Assembly (NCBI RefSeq): GCF_918697865.1
Contig: NZ_CAKKMV010000005.1
Location: forward strand, 186,001-250,000
DNA length: 64,000 nt
Source: Massilia sp. Bi118
GTDB taxonomy: Bacteria; Pseudomonadota; Gammaproteobacteria; Burkholderiales; Burkholderiaceae_D
Reading direction: 5' to 3'
How positions within the stretch are numbered: the first letter of the stretch is position 1; each line of letters starts with the position of its first letter. This document shows, one piece after another, positions 50,646 to 60,013 of the stretch. The notes under the pieces are model-generated. The model worked only from the letters and a program-made list of their open reading frames with translations. It was not told where the DNA came from and made no database searches. A program made the translations under genes and the position numbers.

Positions 50646-50835
50646 GAGCTTTCCCTTGTGCTGTTCGTCAAGGGGACATCATACGCCTCATGCGCAGGGG
50701 GTGCAGCGGATAAGTTCCCTAGGGGGTGTCAGCCTAGAACTACAACTGTCGAAATTTTTTACATAGGGAAAATTTTTGACGATCGTCCTCGGCCAAGCAA
50801 TTGATTCCTAATGAAATATTTGTTAGGCATAAAAA

Positions 50836-50864
50836 TTGCTTCAAATAAATTATTGCGCTATAAC
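50836..50864 (+). promoter_or_regulatory. Sigma-70 promoter of the PEP-CTERM gene
   Basis: A -35 box TTGCTT (50836-50841), a 17-base spacer and a -10 box TATAAC (50859-50864). Transcription would begin a few bases before the ATG at 50877, leaving an almost leaderless mRNA. The ATG at 50811 is therefore unlikely to be the start. Confidence 0.5.
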
Positions 50865-50876
50865 ACCAGAGAACAC

Positions 50877-51431
50877 ATGAACGGGACTCTTCGCAACATC
50901 GCCGCCGGCCTCGCCATGGCAACCGCCATGGCCAGTGCGCACGCCAACCTCATCGTCAACGGCGGTTTTGAGCAGGGCTTGAGCGGCTGGACGTGCAGCG
51001 ACGCCGACTACTGCGCGACAGAGAGCAGCGGCAAGCCTGGGAAGGCCCTGGTCGGCTTCGACAATACCGGCTACACCTCGCTTTCCCAGGACGTCGCTAC
51101 CGTCGCTGGCGGCATCTACGAGTTGCGCTTCGATTCCAAGGCCAACTTCCTTCGCGGTAATGAGATCGGTTACAGCTTCAAGGGCTTCAGCGACGTGACC
51201 TGGGTGCCGATCACACTCGACTACACCCAATCGAGCGGCAGCTTCACGGCGACCGGCAAGCTCACGCGCGTAGCGTTTTTCCTGGCGACCGACCTCAACA
51301 GCGGCACCTTCTTCATCGATAACGTGTCGCTGGAACGGACCGGCACCGCGGTACCGGAACCGGGCGCGCTGGCCCTGCTGGGCCTGGGCCTGGCCGGCCT
51401 CGCGGCAGCCGGCCGCCGGCGCAGGGCCTGA
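50877..51431 (+). CDS. PEP-CTERM sorting domain protein
   Basis: A 184-residue exported protein with a signal peptide (about residues 1-22, ending SAHA). A carbohydrate-binding-like beta-sandwich follows (NLIVNGGFEQGLSGWTC to FFIDNVSLERT, a DUF642/CBM-like pattern). The PEP-CTERM tail has VPEPGALALLGLGLAGLAA and RRRRA. It is probably anchored and released through exosortase as part of the extracellular matrix. ATG 50877 is chosen because the signal peptide starts there. Confidence 0.88.
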   Translation: MNGTLRNIAAGLAMATAMASAHANLIVNGGFEQGLSGWTCSDADYCATESSGKPGKALVGFDNTGYTSLSQDVATVAGGIYELRFDSKANFLRGNEIGYSFKGFSDVTWVPITLDYTQSSGSFTATGKLTRVAFFLATDLNSGTFFIDNVSLERTGTAVPEPGALALLGLGLAGLAAAGRRRRA

Positions 51432-51446
51432 GCGGGCCGCTTCAAC

Positions 51447-53009
51447 TTACGCCAAACCAAGCACGGGAGCGGCTTTCTCCGACGTGCGGAACTTGCCGAC
51501 CTGATCCGACAGGCGTTTCGATTGCTCGTTCAGCGAGTGCGCGGCCGCGCTGGCCTGTTCCACCAGCGCCGCGTTCTGCTGGGTCAGGCCGTCCACGTGG
51601 GACATGGCCTGGTTGATCTCGCGGACATGCACCGCCTGGCTTTCGCTGGCGCTCCCCATGTCCTGCATGGTGGCGGCGAGGCGGGTGACGTCCTCGACGA
51701 TGTGATCCATGGTCTGGCCAGCCTTGCCGACCAGCGCCGAGCCGGAGGCGATGGCCGCGGTGGATTCTGCGATCAACGCCTTGACTTCCTTCGCCGCGAT
51801 GCCGGAGCGTTGCGCCAGGGTCCGCACTTCGCTCGCGACGACGGCAAAGCCCCGTCCCTGTTCGCCGGCGCGGGCAGCTTCCACGGCCGCATTCAGGGCC
51901 AGGATATTGGTCTGGAAGGCGATGCCGTCGATGACGCCGACGATATCGACGATGCGGGCGGAGGCGGCGTCGATGGTTTGCATTCTGGCGATGACTTCGC
52001 CCATCACCTGGCCGCCTTCGCTGGCGACCGAGGAAGCAGCGGTCGCGGCGCTGCCCGCCGCGCGCGCCGCGTCCGCATTCTTCCGCACGGTATTCGTCAG
52101 CGTCTCCATCGAAGCCGTCGTCTGTTCCAGCGAAGACGCCTGCGCTTCGGTGCGGCGCGACAAATCGGTATTGCCGGCCTCGATCTCGCCGGTAACCTGC
52201 GAAATCGAGGTCGCGCCATCCCGTACTTCGCGGACGATGCGTTCCAGGCCGAGCCGCATGCGGTCCAGCGTGCGCATCATGGAGCCGAGTTCATCTTTCG
52301 AATCCGAATCGAGGCGCACGGCCAGGTTGCCGCACTCGACGGCTTCGGCGAAGGCGCAGGCTTGTCCGATCGGACGGGTGATGCTCAGCGTGACCCGCAG
52401 CGCCAGCAGCGCCGCCAGCATTACCGCGACGGCCGAGATGGCGATCACGATCCAGTTGGACTGGGCCGTGACGGTATCCACGGTCCGGCTGGCGTGGCCC
52501 ATGTCGGCCTCGATCGACTTGATGACCGCGTTCACGTCGACGACGATGCGGCGGCGCAGGGGGCTGCACTCGTTGACGAGGAAGGCGGCATAGCCCGGCA
52601 TGTCCTTCGCTTCGCGATACTTGCGCGGGCGGTCGAGTTCCTTCGCCATCTGGCGCAGGCCGTCTCGCGCCTTGATGAAATCGGCCCGGCTGCCCAGCTG
52701 GGCATCAAGGGCCTGCAGGCGCTGCAGGTAGCGCTCGCGGTACTGCTCCACCAGCACAAGTTCGGCCTGGGCCTGCTGGTCGTCGCCGATGACGAAGGCG
52801 TTGCGTGCGGAGATGCCGGTCTGGGCCAGCGATTCGCGGATGTCGTACAAGGGCGCCAGCTGGTTCTCGCGGATGGCGGTGGCCTGGGCGATCGTGGCTG
52901 CGGTAGCGCCCAGACGGCTGAGCGAAATCGCGGCGATGGCGAGCATGAGCACGACGACGGCACCGAAGCAGATCGCGAGGCGGGGACCGATTTTGAGATG
53001 TTTGAACAC
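51447..53009 (-). CDS. Methyl-accepting chemotaxis protein
   Basis: A 520-residue chemoreceptor. Helices at about residues 11-31 and 188-212 flank a four-helix-bundle periplasmic sensor (about 35-185), then a HAMP domain and the cytoplasmic signalling domain. The tip shows [35 protein letters not shown]. It ends without a CheR-binding pentapeptide. The start is a GTG at 53009 without a good ribosome-binding site, but the sequence [10 protein letters not shown] is a typical receptor N-terminus. No other chemotaxis genes are nearby. Confidence 0.94.
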   Translation of the reverse strand: MFKHLKIGPRLAICFGAVVVLMLAIAAISLSRLGATAATIAQATAIRENQLAPLYDIRESLAQTGISARNAFVIGDDQQAQAELVLVEQYRERYLQRLQALDAQLGSRADFIKARDGLRQMAKELDRPRKYREAKDMPGYAAFLVNECSPLRRRIVVDVNAVIKSIEADMGHASRTVDTVTAQSNWIVIAISAVAVMLAALLALRVTLSITRPIGQACAFAEAVECGNLAVRLDSDSKDELGSMMRTLDRMRLGLERIVREVRDGATSISQVTGEIEAGNTDLSRRTEAQASSLEQTTASMETLTNTVRKNADAARAAGSAATAASSVASEGGQVMGEVIARMQTIDAASARIVDIVGVIDGIAFQTNILALNAAVEAARAGEQGRGFAVVASEVRTLAQRSGIAAKEVKALIAESTAAIASGSALVGKAGQTMDHIVEDVTRLAATMQDMGSASESQAVHVREINQAMSHVDGLTQQNAALVEQASAAAHSLNEQSKRLSDQVGKFRTSEKAAPVLGLA

Positions 53010-53161
53010 GGCGGATGCCTGTTGCGTAGTGGTAGTAAGAGTTTTAGATTACGCTCATCTATTTGCGATGCATCATTGACCTCCAAAATTTCGGCGATCT
53101 TTAGGCAAACTGTCATTACAATGTTTCACGAAAGCAAAGAAACGTGAGCAAGCTGCCATGT

Positions 53162-53785
53162 TTAGAGTGCCGGGCCGGATCCGCGCGCCGTCAGCACACG
53201 GTCGATCAGCCCATATTCGACACCCTGCTGGGCCGACATGTAATTGTCGCGGTCCGAATCCTTTTCGATCTGCGCCAGCGTCTGCCCGGTGCGCTCGGCC
53301 AAAAGGGTATTCAAGCGGTGCCGCTGATAAAGCACTTCTCTCGCCTGGATCTCGATGTCGGACGCCACGCCCTGCGAGCCGCCGTGCGGCTGGTGGATCA
53401 TGATGCGGGCATTCGGCAGCGCGAAGCGCTTGCCGGTGGCGCCCGCCGCCAGCAGGAAGGAGCCCATGCTGGCGGCAAAGCCCGTGCATAGCGTGGACAC
53501 GTCCGGTTTGACGAACTGCATCGTGTCGTAAACTGCCATGCCGGCATACACCGAGCCGCCCGGCGAGTTGATGTAGAGCGCGATGTCCTTGTCCGGATTG
53601 TCCGACTCCAGGAACAGCAGTTGGGCGACGATCAGGTTGGCCGACTGCTCCGTCACCTCGCCGACCAGGAAGACCACGCGCTCCTTCAGCAGGCAGGAAT
53701 AGATGTCGAAGGCGCGTTCGCCGCGGCCGGTCTGTTCGATGACGGTGGGGACCAGGCCAAGCGCCCGTGGGGAATGTGCAATCAT
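53162..53785 (-). CDS. clpP: ClpP-family ATP-dependent protease subunit
   Basis: A 207-residue ClpP. The catalytic triad is visible as Ser ([14 protein letters not shown]), His (MIHQPHGG) and Asp ([12 protein letters not shown]). The N-terminal [19 protein letters not shown] and [18 protein letters not shown] are family motifs. AAGGA precedes the ATG. No clpX or tig lies beside it, so it may be a second ClpP copy rather than the housekeeping tig-clpP-clpX unit. The adaptor ATPase is unknown. Confidence 0.95.
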   Translation of the reverse strand: MIAHSPRALGLVPTVIEQTGRGERAFDIYSCLLKERVVFLVGEVTEQSANLIVAQLLFLESDNPDKDIALYINSPGGSVYAGMAVYDTMQFVKPDVSTLCTGFAASMGSFLLAAGATGKRFALPNARIMIHQPHGGSQGVASDIEIQAREVLYQRHRLNTLLAERTGQTLAQIEKDSDRDNYMSAQQGVEYGLIDRVLTARGSGPAL

Positions 53786-53933
53786 GATCGTCCTTTCGCG
53801 CTAGAGTGGAAGTACTGCCCGCTTGACGCTGCCGGCCTGGCCCGGCGTGACCTTTCGAAAAATATTGTGATGGACTGTCACATCCGCACCGCGCCGGGCG
53901 TCAGGCAGCACCAGTACCGCAAAGGAGATCACG

Positions 53934-54635
53934 ATGCCCCGCACCCAAGACCTCGACGCCGCCCTGTTCGAACAGCTGCGCCCGCGCCTGACCGCGATCA
54001 GCCGCCGCATCGTCGGCAGCGAGGCGGAGGCGCAGGACATCGTGCAGGACTGCTACCTGAAATGGCATCGCGCCGAGCAGGGCCTGCTGGCGACGCCGGC
54101 GGCCTGGCTGACCACCGTCGTGCAGCACCAGTCGATCGACCGCCTGCGCAAGCGCGCGCGGGATGCGGTGGCGGAGCTGGCGGCCGGCGAGCTTGTTCCC
54201 GATACGCCGGTCCTGTTACCGGAGGAGGCCTTGTTGCGGCTGGACGAGGTGGGCGAGGTGCTTGCCCGCCTGCTGGCCTGCCTGTCGCCGTCCGAGCGGC
54301 TGGCGCTGGTGCTGCATGAAGTCTTCGAATGCGAACATGCGGACATCGCGGCGGTGCTGGGAACAAGGGCCGTGAACGCGCGCCAGCACCTGGCGCGGGC
54401 GCGCAAACGCCTGCGTCTGCGTCTTCAGGCGGAAGGGGCGGCGCGGGCGGAGGAGAAGCTGTGCCGCGAGCTGGTGCGGCGCTTCCAGGCCGCGATCAAT
54501 GGGCTGGACGTGCCCGCGATGGTGATGGTGCTGGCGATGGAGCAGCCGGTGTCCGTGTGCGACTTGCCGCAAGCGCGGCTGGGCGCCAAGGCCTGCGCCA
54601 ACGACGCGGTGTATGTGTTCAGCCTGGCGGCCTAG
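53934..54635 (+). CDS. ECF-type sigma factor with short C-terminal extension
   Basis: A 233-residue sigma-70-like factor. Region 2 (FEQLRPRLTAISRRIVGSEAEAQDIVQDCYLKW) and region 4 (LSPSERLALVLHEVFECEHADIAAVLGTRAVNARQHLARARKRL) match the ECF41/SigJ-like subgroup. That group has a C-terminal SnoaL-like domain of about 100 residues acting as a built-in anti-sigma element; here only about 50 residues follow region 4. AAGGAGAT precedes the ATG. No separate anti-sigma gene is adjacent. Confidence 0.87.
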   Translation: MPRTQDLDAALFEQLRPRLTAISRRIVGSEAEAQDIVQDCYLKWHRAEQGLLATPAAWLTTVVQHQSIDRLRKRARDAVAELAAGELVPDTPVLLPEEALLRLDEVGEVLARLLACLSPSERLALVLHEVFECEHADIAAVLGTRAVNARQHLARARKRLRLRLQAEGAARAEEKLCRELVRRFQAAINGLDVPAMVMVLAMEQPVSVCDLPQARLGAKACANDAVYVFSLAA

Positions 54636-54638
54636 CCT

Positions 54639-55559
54639 TCATTCCATCGCGGCCCGCGTCGTCGCCGCTTCGGCCAGGATCCAGTCCCGCACCGCCGACA
54701 GCGCGCGGCTGCCGGCGCCGCGCCGTTCCAGCATCCAGTAGCCGTGATCGGTGGCCACCGGCGGCCGGCGGGTCGCGAGCGCAAGCTGGCCCTCGGCGAT
54801 CAGCTTGCCGACCAGGGCCAGGCGGCCGAGCGCCACGCCCTGTCCCGCGAGCGCCGCCTGCGCCACCTGGTCGTACTGGTTGAACAGCAGGCGCCCGTTC
54901 CCCGAGGCGCCCGCCTTGTGCCCGGCGTCGCGCAGCCAGTGCTTCCACTGCAGCCAGGGCCGCGAACTGTCGTCGTAGTCGATCAGCACCTGGCGGCGCA
55001 GCTGCCCCGGATCCTCGATCGCGCTCACGCCCAGCGATGGATGGGCCACCGGCGCCAGCACCTCGCTGAACAGGCGTATCGCGCCCTCCGGCGCCTGCGC
55101 GTCCGGGCAGAAGCGCAAGGCCAGGTCCATGCCGTCGCGTTCCAGGTCCATCACGCGGTTGGTGGCGGCCACGCGCACGTCGATGTCGGGCGCACTGCGC
55201 TGGAAGGCGCCGAGGCGCGGCAGCAGCCACAAGGCCGTCACGCCGATGGTGGCCGTGATCGTGATGCAGGGCCGCTCGCCGCCAGGGCGCAGGGTCTCGA
55301 TCGCGCCGCCCAGCTGTTCCAGCATCGGGTCCGCCGTGCGGAACAGGTGCCGGCCTTCCAGGGTGAATTCGATGCTGCGGTAGGCGCGCACGAACAGGCG
55401 GCAGCCGAGCGCCGTCTCGAGCGCCTGGATCTGGCGGCTGACCGCGGACTGCACGATGCACAGGTCCTGGGCGGCGAGCGTAATGCTCATGCGGCGGCCG
55501 ACCGCGACGAAGGTCCGCAGCAGGTCGAGCGGCGGCAGGTCGATCAAGCGGTTCGGCAT
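54639..55559 (-). CDS. LysR-family transcriptional regulator (GcvA-like)
   Basis: A 306-residue LysR regulator. The helix-turn-helix (about residues 8-65) reads LDLLRTFVAVGRRMSITLAAQDLCIVQSAVSRQIQALE, then LGCRLFVRAYRSIEFTLEG. The effector domain resembles the GcvA group. It is divergent from the oxidoreductase cluster, with a palindromic LysR box in the 143-base gap, so it probably controls that cluster. It is convergent with the sigma gene, 3 bases apart. Confidence 0.92.
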   Translation of the reverse strand: MPNRLIDLPPLDLLRTFVAVGRRMSITLAAQDLCIVQSAVSRQIQALETALGCRLFVRAYRSIEFTLEGRHLFRTADPMLEQLGGAIETLRPGGERPCITITATIGVTALWLLPRLGAFQRSAPDIDVRVAATNRVMDLERDGMDLALRFCPDAQAPEGAIRLFSEVLAPVAHPSLGVSAIEDPGQLRRQVLIDYDDSSRPWLQWKHWLRDAGHKAGASGNGRLLFNQYDQVAQAALAGQGVALGRLALVGKLIAEGQLALATRRPPVATDHGYWMLERRGAGSRALSAVRDWILAEAATTRAAME

Positions 55560-55597
55560 TCGTCAGGGCTCCCAGTCGGACTGCATCGTCAGTCTCA

Positions 55598-55614
55598 CAT
55601 GCCCATATGGCATG
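55598..55614. promoter_or_regulatory. LysR-type operator (CATGCC / GGCATG palindrome)
   Basis: Arms CATGCC (55598-55603) and GGCATG (55609-55614) around CATAT, containing a T-N11-A core. It lies 39 bases before the LysR start and about 90 bases before the divergent oxidoreductase start. A plausible binding site for this LysR protein. Confidence 0.65.
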
Positions 55615-55702
55615 CGACGAGGTCATTTTAAACGTTTGAACGGCGCCCGCAGACGGTTTGTAATGAAGGCTCCAGACCACCTCATATGTTCAAGGAGCCA
55701 GC

Positions 55703-56539
55703 ATGCATGCGGCACCCGTCAACATCGAGCCCGTCAGCGCGACGCTCGACTACCTGCAAAGCGCGCTTGAAAAGCCCGTCACCTACATGCTGGCGCCGCC
55801 CGGCGGCCACACCTGGGAAACCGGCTACTACGCGGCAACGCCCGTGCGCATCCGCGACGGTCGCGGCAGGGCAGATCCGCCCGCGCTCGAGCGCGAAGGC
55901 TTCCAGCTATGCAGCGCGCCGAGTGCGATGCGGGACTTTGGCCGGCGCGAGGAAATCCAGCGCGTCTACTACCCCGAGATGGAAGCACTCGCGCTACTAG
56001 TGAGCGGCGCCAGCCGCGCCATCGTCTTTGACCATCTGGTGCGGCGGCGCGCGCCGGGCACGCTCTCGCCCTTCGGCGCGCGCGAGGGCCAGCGTCCGAG
56101 CGCCGCCACGCGCGTCCACTGCGACTTCACGCCCGCATCGGCGCAGCGCAGGCTGGCGCTGGAAATGGAAGCGCGCGGGATCGCCCAGGTCTCCCGCTTC
56201 GCCATCTTCAACCTGTGGCGCAGCACGCGCCTGCCGGTCCTGGACGCACCGCTCGCCGTCTGCGATGCGCGCACTGTGAACCCGGCGGACCTCGTCGCCG
56301 CCGACATCGTCTATCCGACCCGCACCGGCGAGATCTTCGAAGTGCTGCACAACCCCGCCCACGCCTGGACCTACTTCCATGGCATGCAGTTCGACGAGGT
56401 GCTGCTGTTCAAGCAGTACGATTCAGCTGAAGGCATGGCATGCTATACGCCGCACGCCGCGTTCGCGCATCCGGCCACGCCGCCGGGCACGCCGCCGCGC
56501 GAGAGCATCGAGATCCGCTGCCTCCTCATTTTCGACTGA
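55703..56539 (+). CDS. CmcJ/NvfI-family oxidoreductase
   Basis: A 278-residue protein of the CmcJ/NvfI family, relatives of which act in cephamycin and fungal meroterpenoid pathways. Family features seen: VHCDFTPASAQ, FNLWRSTRLPVLDAPLAVCDARTV, YFHGMQFDEVLLFKQYDS and the C-terminal PHAAFAHPATPPGTPPRESIEIRCL. AAGGAG precedes the ATG. It is the first gene of a likely operon with isomerase, VOC and monooxygenase genes, and is divergent from a LysR gene. The substrate is unknown. Confidence 0.85.
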   Translation: MHAAPVNIEPVSATLDYLQSALEKPVTYMLAPPGGHTWETGYYAATPVRIRDGRGRADPPALEREGFQLCSAPSAMRDFGRREEIQRVYYPEMEALALLVSGASRAIVFDHLVRRRAPGTLSPFGAREGQRPSAATRVHCDFTPASAQRRLALEMEARGIAQVSRFAIFNLWRSTRLPVLDAPLAVCDARTVNPADLVAADIVYPTRTGEIFEVLHNPAHAWTYFHGMQFDEVLLFKQYDSAEGMACYTPHAAFAHPATPPGTPPRESIEIRCLLIFD

Positions 56540-56553
56540 CAGGAACAGAGCCC

Positions 56554-57177
56554 ATGCAGACCATCGAATTCTGGTTCGACTTCGGCAGCAACTACAGCTA
56601 CCTGAGCATGATGCGCATACAGCGCCTGGCGCTTGAAGCCGGCCTGCGGGTCGCGCTGAAGCCCTTCCTGCTCGGTCCGATCTTCAAGAGCCTGGGATGG
56701 GAGACCTCGCCCTTCGTGCTGCAGACCATGAAGGGCAATTACGTGTGGCGCGACATGCAGCGCCAGTGCGCCAAATACGGCCTGCGCTGGCAGCGCCCCT
56801 CGGTCTTCCCGCGCAGCGCGCTGCTGGCCGCGCGCGTGGCGCTGCAGGGCGAAGACGCGCCCTGGCTGGCGGCCTTCTGCGAACGGCTCATGCTGGCCAA
56901 CTTCGCGGACGACCGCGAGATCGGCGACGAGACGCTCATCGCCGGCGTCCTCGACCAACTCGGCGCCGACAGCGCGGCCATCATCGCGGCCGCCAGAACC
57001 GACGCCTGCAAGGCCGCGCTGCGCGCCCGCACCGCCGAAGCCCAGGCTCGCGGCATCTTCGGCGCGCCCATGTTCTTCATCGGCGACGAGATGTTCTGGG
57101 GGAACGACCGCCTCGAGGATGCCATCGCTTACGCCAAAACCACAACAGGAGATAAGGCATGTTCAGTCACGTCATGA
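56554..57177 (+). CDS. 2-hydroxychromene-2-carboxylate isomerase family protein
   Basis: A 207-residue DsbA/GST-kappa-like protein of the HCCA isomerase type, which uses glutathione to isomerise a ring-fission product in naphthalene-type degradation. The family opening FWFDFGSNYSYLSMM, PFLLGPIFKSLGW and the ending RGIFGAPMFFIGDEMFWGNDRLEDAI are all present. ATG 56554, with AGGAACAGAG upstream, sits 14 bases after the preceding stop. It overlaps the next gene by 19 bases. Confidence 0.88.
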   Translation: MQTIEFWFDFGSNYSYLSMMRIQRLALEAGLRVALKPFLLGPIFKSLGWETSPFVLQTMKGNYVWRDMQRQCAKYGLRWQRPSVFPRSALLAARVALQGEDAPWLAAFCERLMLANFADDREIGDETLIAGVLDQLGADSAAIIAAARTDACKAALRARTAEAQARGIFGAPMFFIGDEMFWGNDRLEDAIAYAKTTTGDKACSVTS

Positions 57178-57554
57178 TCGGTTCGAACGACATCGACAAA
57201 TCCAAGCGCTTCTACGACGCCGTGCTCGGCACGCTGGGCGCGGGCGAACCCTTTCGCAGCCGCGCGCCCTCGGGCCACACGCGGCTGTTTTACCGGCACG
57301 AGGGCAGCACCTTCTGCGTGAGCGAACCTATCGACGGCGAAGCCGCCACCTGCGCGAACGGCGGCACCATCGGCTTCAAATGCGCGTCCCCGGAGCAGGT
57401 GCGGGCCTTCCACGACACCGCCATCGCGCACGGCGGCGTCTCGATCGAGGAGCCGCCGGGCTTGCGCGACAACGGTTTCGGTCCGCTCTACCTGGCCTAT
57501 GTGCGCGACCCGGACGGGAACAAGCTGTGCGCGCTTCATCGTGTCAAAGCATGA
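57159..57554 (+). CDS. VOC-family (glyoxalase-like) protein
   Basis: A 131-residue vicinal-oxygen-chelate protein: FSHVMIGSNDIDKSKRFYDAVLGTLGAGEP at the start, with a metal-ligand His, and LYLAYVRDPDGNKLCALHR at the end. The ATG follows GGAGAT and lies inside the 3' end of the isomerase gene, so the two are translationally coupled. It may be a dioxygenase- or glyoxalase-like step in the same pathway, or a detoxification protein. Confidence 0.9.
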   Translation: MFSHVMIGSNDIDKSKRFYDAVLGTLGAGEPFRSRAPSGHTRLFYRHEGSTFCVSEPIDGEAATCANGGTIGFKCASPEQVRAFHDTAIAHGGVSIEEPPGLRDNGFGPLYLAYVRDPDGNKLCALHRVKA

Positions 57555-57594
57555 AGCTGGGCTTGATTGGGCGGGCATCGTCTAGAATGCCCGG

Positions 57595-58785
57595 ATGATG
57601 CCAAACAGCAATCAACTCAGCGTTGGAATAGTCGGGGCTGGCACCGCCGGCCTGGCGGCAGCCATTGCACTTGCTCGCGCCGGACATCGCGTCACGGTGT
57701 TTGAAAAGCACGCCGCCATGGCGCCGCTCGGCGCCGGCGTGCTGATACAGCCGCAGGGCGTCGCAGCACTGGACATGCTCGGCGTCGGCCGAGCCTTCCG
57801 TCGCGCCAGTGTCCCGGTGACCGGCCTGCTGGGCACATGTCATCGCGACTGGACCCTTGTCGATATCCGGTATGAGAAAACGCCAGCGCGTGGCGTGAGC
57901 CGCCTTGCCCTGTCGCAGGTGCTGCTCGACGCTGCGCTTCCCCTCGGCGTGCGCATCCGGTTCGGCAGTCCCGTGGACCGGATCCTGTCCGATGGCAGCA
58001 CGGCCTCGGTGCATGTGGGCAGTACGGTTTGCGCTTTCGACCTCGTCGTCATTGCAGATGGCGCCGCTTCTACCTTGCCCGCGCAGGCAGGGATGGCGGT
58101 GGCGTCGACCGTCTACGAGTGGGGCGCATTGTGGGCAATGTTCGTCGTGGCGCATTGGCCGGGTGAAGCGCTGCTCGAGCAGCGTTACCACGGCACACAC
58201 AAAATGTTCGGTCTGATGCCCACCGCCTGCGTCGACGGCAAGCTGCGCTTGTCGATGTTCTGGAGCCTGCCTTGCCGCGACCATGCCGCGTGGCGGGCGC
58301 GGCCACTGGAGGACTGGAAGGCTGAATTACTGGCGCTCTGGCCGGGATCGGCGCCTGTCGTGAACCAGATCGTGCGCCACGACCAGTTCGCGCTCGCGAC
58401 CTACCGCCATGCCCGCGCCAAACGGCTTGCGAACGGACCGGTGTGCGTCATCGGCGATGCCGCGCATTCGATGAGTCCACAATTGGGTCTCGGCACGACC
58501 CTGGCGGTACAGGATGCGCTGGCGCTGGCGGAGGCTGTCGGGGAGCACGGCGCCATTCCCGGCGCCGCGATGTACTCAAAACGTCGCCTTGGCGTGGTGC
58601 GCAACTACCAGCTGCTCAGCAAGGCGCTGACGCCATGTTTTCAGGCCCACGGCCGTGGCTTGTGGCGGGATGTGCTGTTTGCAGCGGGCGTAAAAACCCC
58701 TGGTATCAAGACGCTGATGTATCGGAGTATTGCGGAGCCGGCGTCCGCGAACAGGCACGCATCGACGGACATGGCGGACAGCTAA
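57595..58785 (+). CDS. FAD-dependent aromatic monooxygenase
   Basis: A 396-residue flavoprotein hydroxylase of the salicylate hydroxylase/UbiH type. The FAD motif GIVGAGTAGLAAAIALARAGHRVTVFEKH is at the N-terminus, the DG motif is VVIADGAAS, and the GD motif is CVIGDAAHSMSPQLGLGTTLAVQDALALA. It starts 41 bases after the VOC gene; together with the isomerase this suggests aromatic-compound turnover. No ring-cleavage dioxygenase of a known type is adjacent. Confidence 0.9.
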   Translation: MMPNSNQLSVGIVGAGTAGLAAAIALARAGHRVTVFEKHAAMAPLGAGVLIQPQGVAALDMLGVGRAFRRASVPVTGLLGTCHRDWTLVDIRYEKTPARGVSRLALSQVLLDAALPLGVRIRFGSPVDRILSDGSTASVHVGSTVCAFDLVVIADGAASTLPAQAGMAVASTVYEWGALWAMFVVAHWPGEALLEQRYHGTHKMFGLMPTACVDGKLRLSMFWSLPCRDHAAWRARPLEDWKAELLALWPGSAPVVNQIVRHDQFALATYRHARAKRLANGPVCVIGDAAHSMSPQLGLGTTLAVQDALALAEAVGEHGAIPGAAMYSKRRLGVVRNYQLLSKALTPCFQAHGRGLWRDVLFAAGVKTPGIKTLMYRSIAEPASANRHASTDMADS

Positions 58786-58830
58786 GCTTTGCGTTGAACG
58801 GCAGAGTTATGTCGAGGGTCAAACGTAAAT

Positions 58831-59004
58831 TTAGCGACGGGCCTTCAAAATCGATCTGCCAATGGCAGCCCCAATTGCGACCCCCGGACCAATGCCGAGG
58901 CCAGGATGGCCGATCATGGCGCCAATCCCGTATCCAATCGCCACGCCGTAACAAATCCAAAGGGCCATAAATTTTCTATCTTTTTTGCTTGGTGAATCGT
59001 GCAT
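58831..59004 (-). CDS. Small glycine-zipper-like protein (57 residues)
   Basis: A short protein with a charged N-terminus (HDSPSKKDRK), then glycine-rich hydrophobic sequence (CYGVAIGYGIGAMIG and GIGPGVAIGAAIGRSI) and a basic end. The GxxxG spacing fits glycine-zipper membrane proteins. ATG 59004 gives a sensible N-terminus; an in-frame start at 59073 is possible. No strong ribosome-binding site. Probable small membrane protein. Confidence 0.55.
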   Translation of the reverse strand: MHDSPSKKDRKFMALWICYGVAIGYGIGAMIGHPGLGIGPGVAIGAAIGRSILKARR

Positions 59005-59092
59005 AGTTCGTTTATTTTGAAATCCGAATGACCGTTCCTTGCCGGTTGCAGCGCTCGCCGACACCGGCGTCATATACGCGCATTGGGATGAC

Positions 59093-60013
59093 TCAGGCCG
59101 CGTGATTCAATTCCTCAATCAAGGACCGGTGTGCCGCGACGCCAGCCATAGCGCCATCCGCGACCGCGAACGCCACATTGCCTGCCGCCCGGGCCATGTC
59201 GCCGCAACAGAATACGCCGGGCACGCTGCTGGCTTTTTGTTCATCGGTCCAGACAAAATCGCCGATCGGACCCTGTTCCAGCGCACAGCCAAGCTGCGCG
59301 GCGAGCGGGCTGGCGATATGCGTGCTCGATGCAACGAACAGCCCCGCCATCGGCAGGCGCCGGCCGTCGCGCAGCACGACTTCGGCTTCGCCTTCGATGC
59401 GCGCCACCGGTGTGCGTTCGAGGGTGACGCCGCGCCGCTCGAGCGACGCCAGTTGCGCGGCATTTGGTTCGAAAGCGTCGTTCAGCAGCAAGGTGACACG
59501 GCCCCAGTCCGGCAGCATGAGGGCGTGGTGCATCGACAGTTCGCCGGTCGCCAGCACGCCGATGTCGCCTTCGTTCAACTCGTAGCCGTGGCAGTAGGGG
59601 CAGTGGAAGGCGCTCTTGCCCCAGCGTTCTTCCAGCCCTTCCACAGGCGGCAAGGTGTCGACCACTCCCATGGCCAGGACGAGCCGGCTGCCGCACACGC
59701 TGCCGCCGTCGGACAGCGTGACACGAAAGCCGTCGCCTTCCGCAGCGGCGCCCGCCGCGGTATCCCTGGCCCAGGCAACGTTGTCATAGGCTTGCAGCTG
59801 CGCGCGTCCATCCGCGGCGATGGCCGCCGCTTCGCTGCCGTCCTGAGTGAGGAAACCGTGCGAACGATGGGCATGACGGTTGCGGCGCCGGCCGGCGTCG
59901 ATCACCAGCACGCGGCGGCGCGCCCGCGCCAGCTGCAAGGCGGCGGACAGGCCGGCATAGCTGCCGCCGACGACGATGACGTCGAATTCGGCATGGTCGG
60001 TTCTAGTTTTCAT
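59093..60013 (-). CDS. Thioredoxin-reductase-like FAD/NAD(P) oxidoreductase
   Basis: A 306-residue flavoprotein with the thioredoxin reductase fold. It has VIVVGGSYAGLSAALQLARA for FAD, the redox-active CPYC in FHCPYCHGYE, VLATGELSMHHALML in the NADPH domain, and GVFCCGDMARAAGNVAFAVADGAMAG at the end. ATG 60013 has GAGGAGG upstream; a longer in-frame reading would overlap the regulator gene. The gene overlaps the upstream Rrf2 gene by 11 bases, so both are co-expressed. It may reduce a small disulfide or act as a thiol oxidase. Confidence 0.9.
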   Translation of the reverse strand: MKTRTDHAEFDVIVVGGSYAGLSAALQLARARRRVLVIDAGRRRNRHAHRSHGFLTQDGSEAAAIAADGRAQLQAYDNVAWARDTAAGAAAEGDGFRVTLSDGGSVCGSRLVLAMGVVDTLPPVEGLEERWGKSAFHCPYCHGYELNEGDIGVLATGELSMHHALMLPDWGRVTLLLNDAFEPNAAQLASLERRGVTLERTPVARIEGEAEVVLRDGRRLPMAGLFVASSTHIASPLAAQLGCALEQGPIGDFVWTDEQKASSVPGVFCCGDMARAAGNVAFAVADGAMAGVAAHRSLIEELNHAA

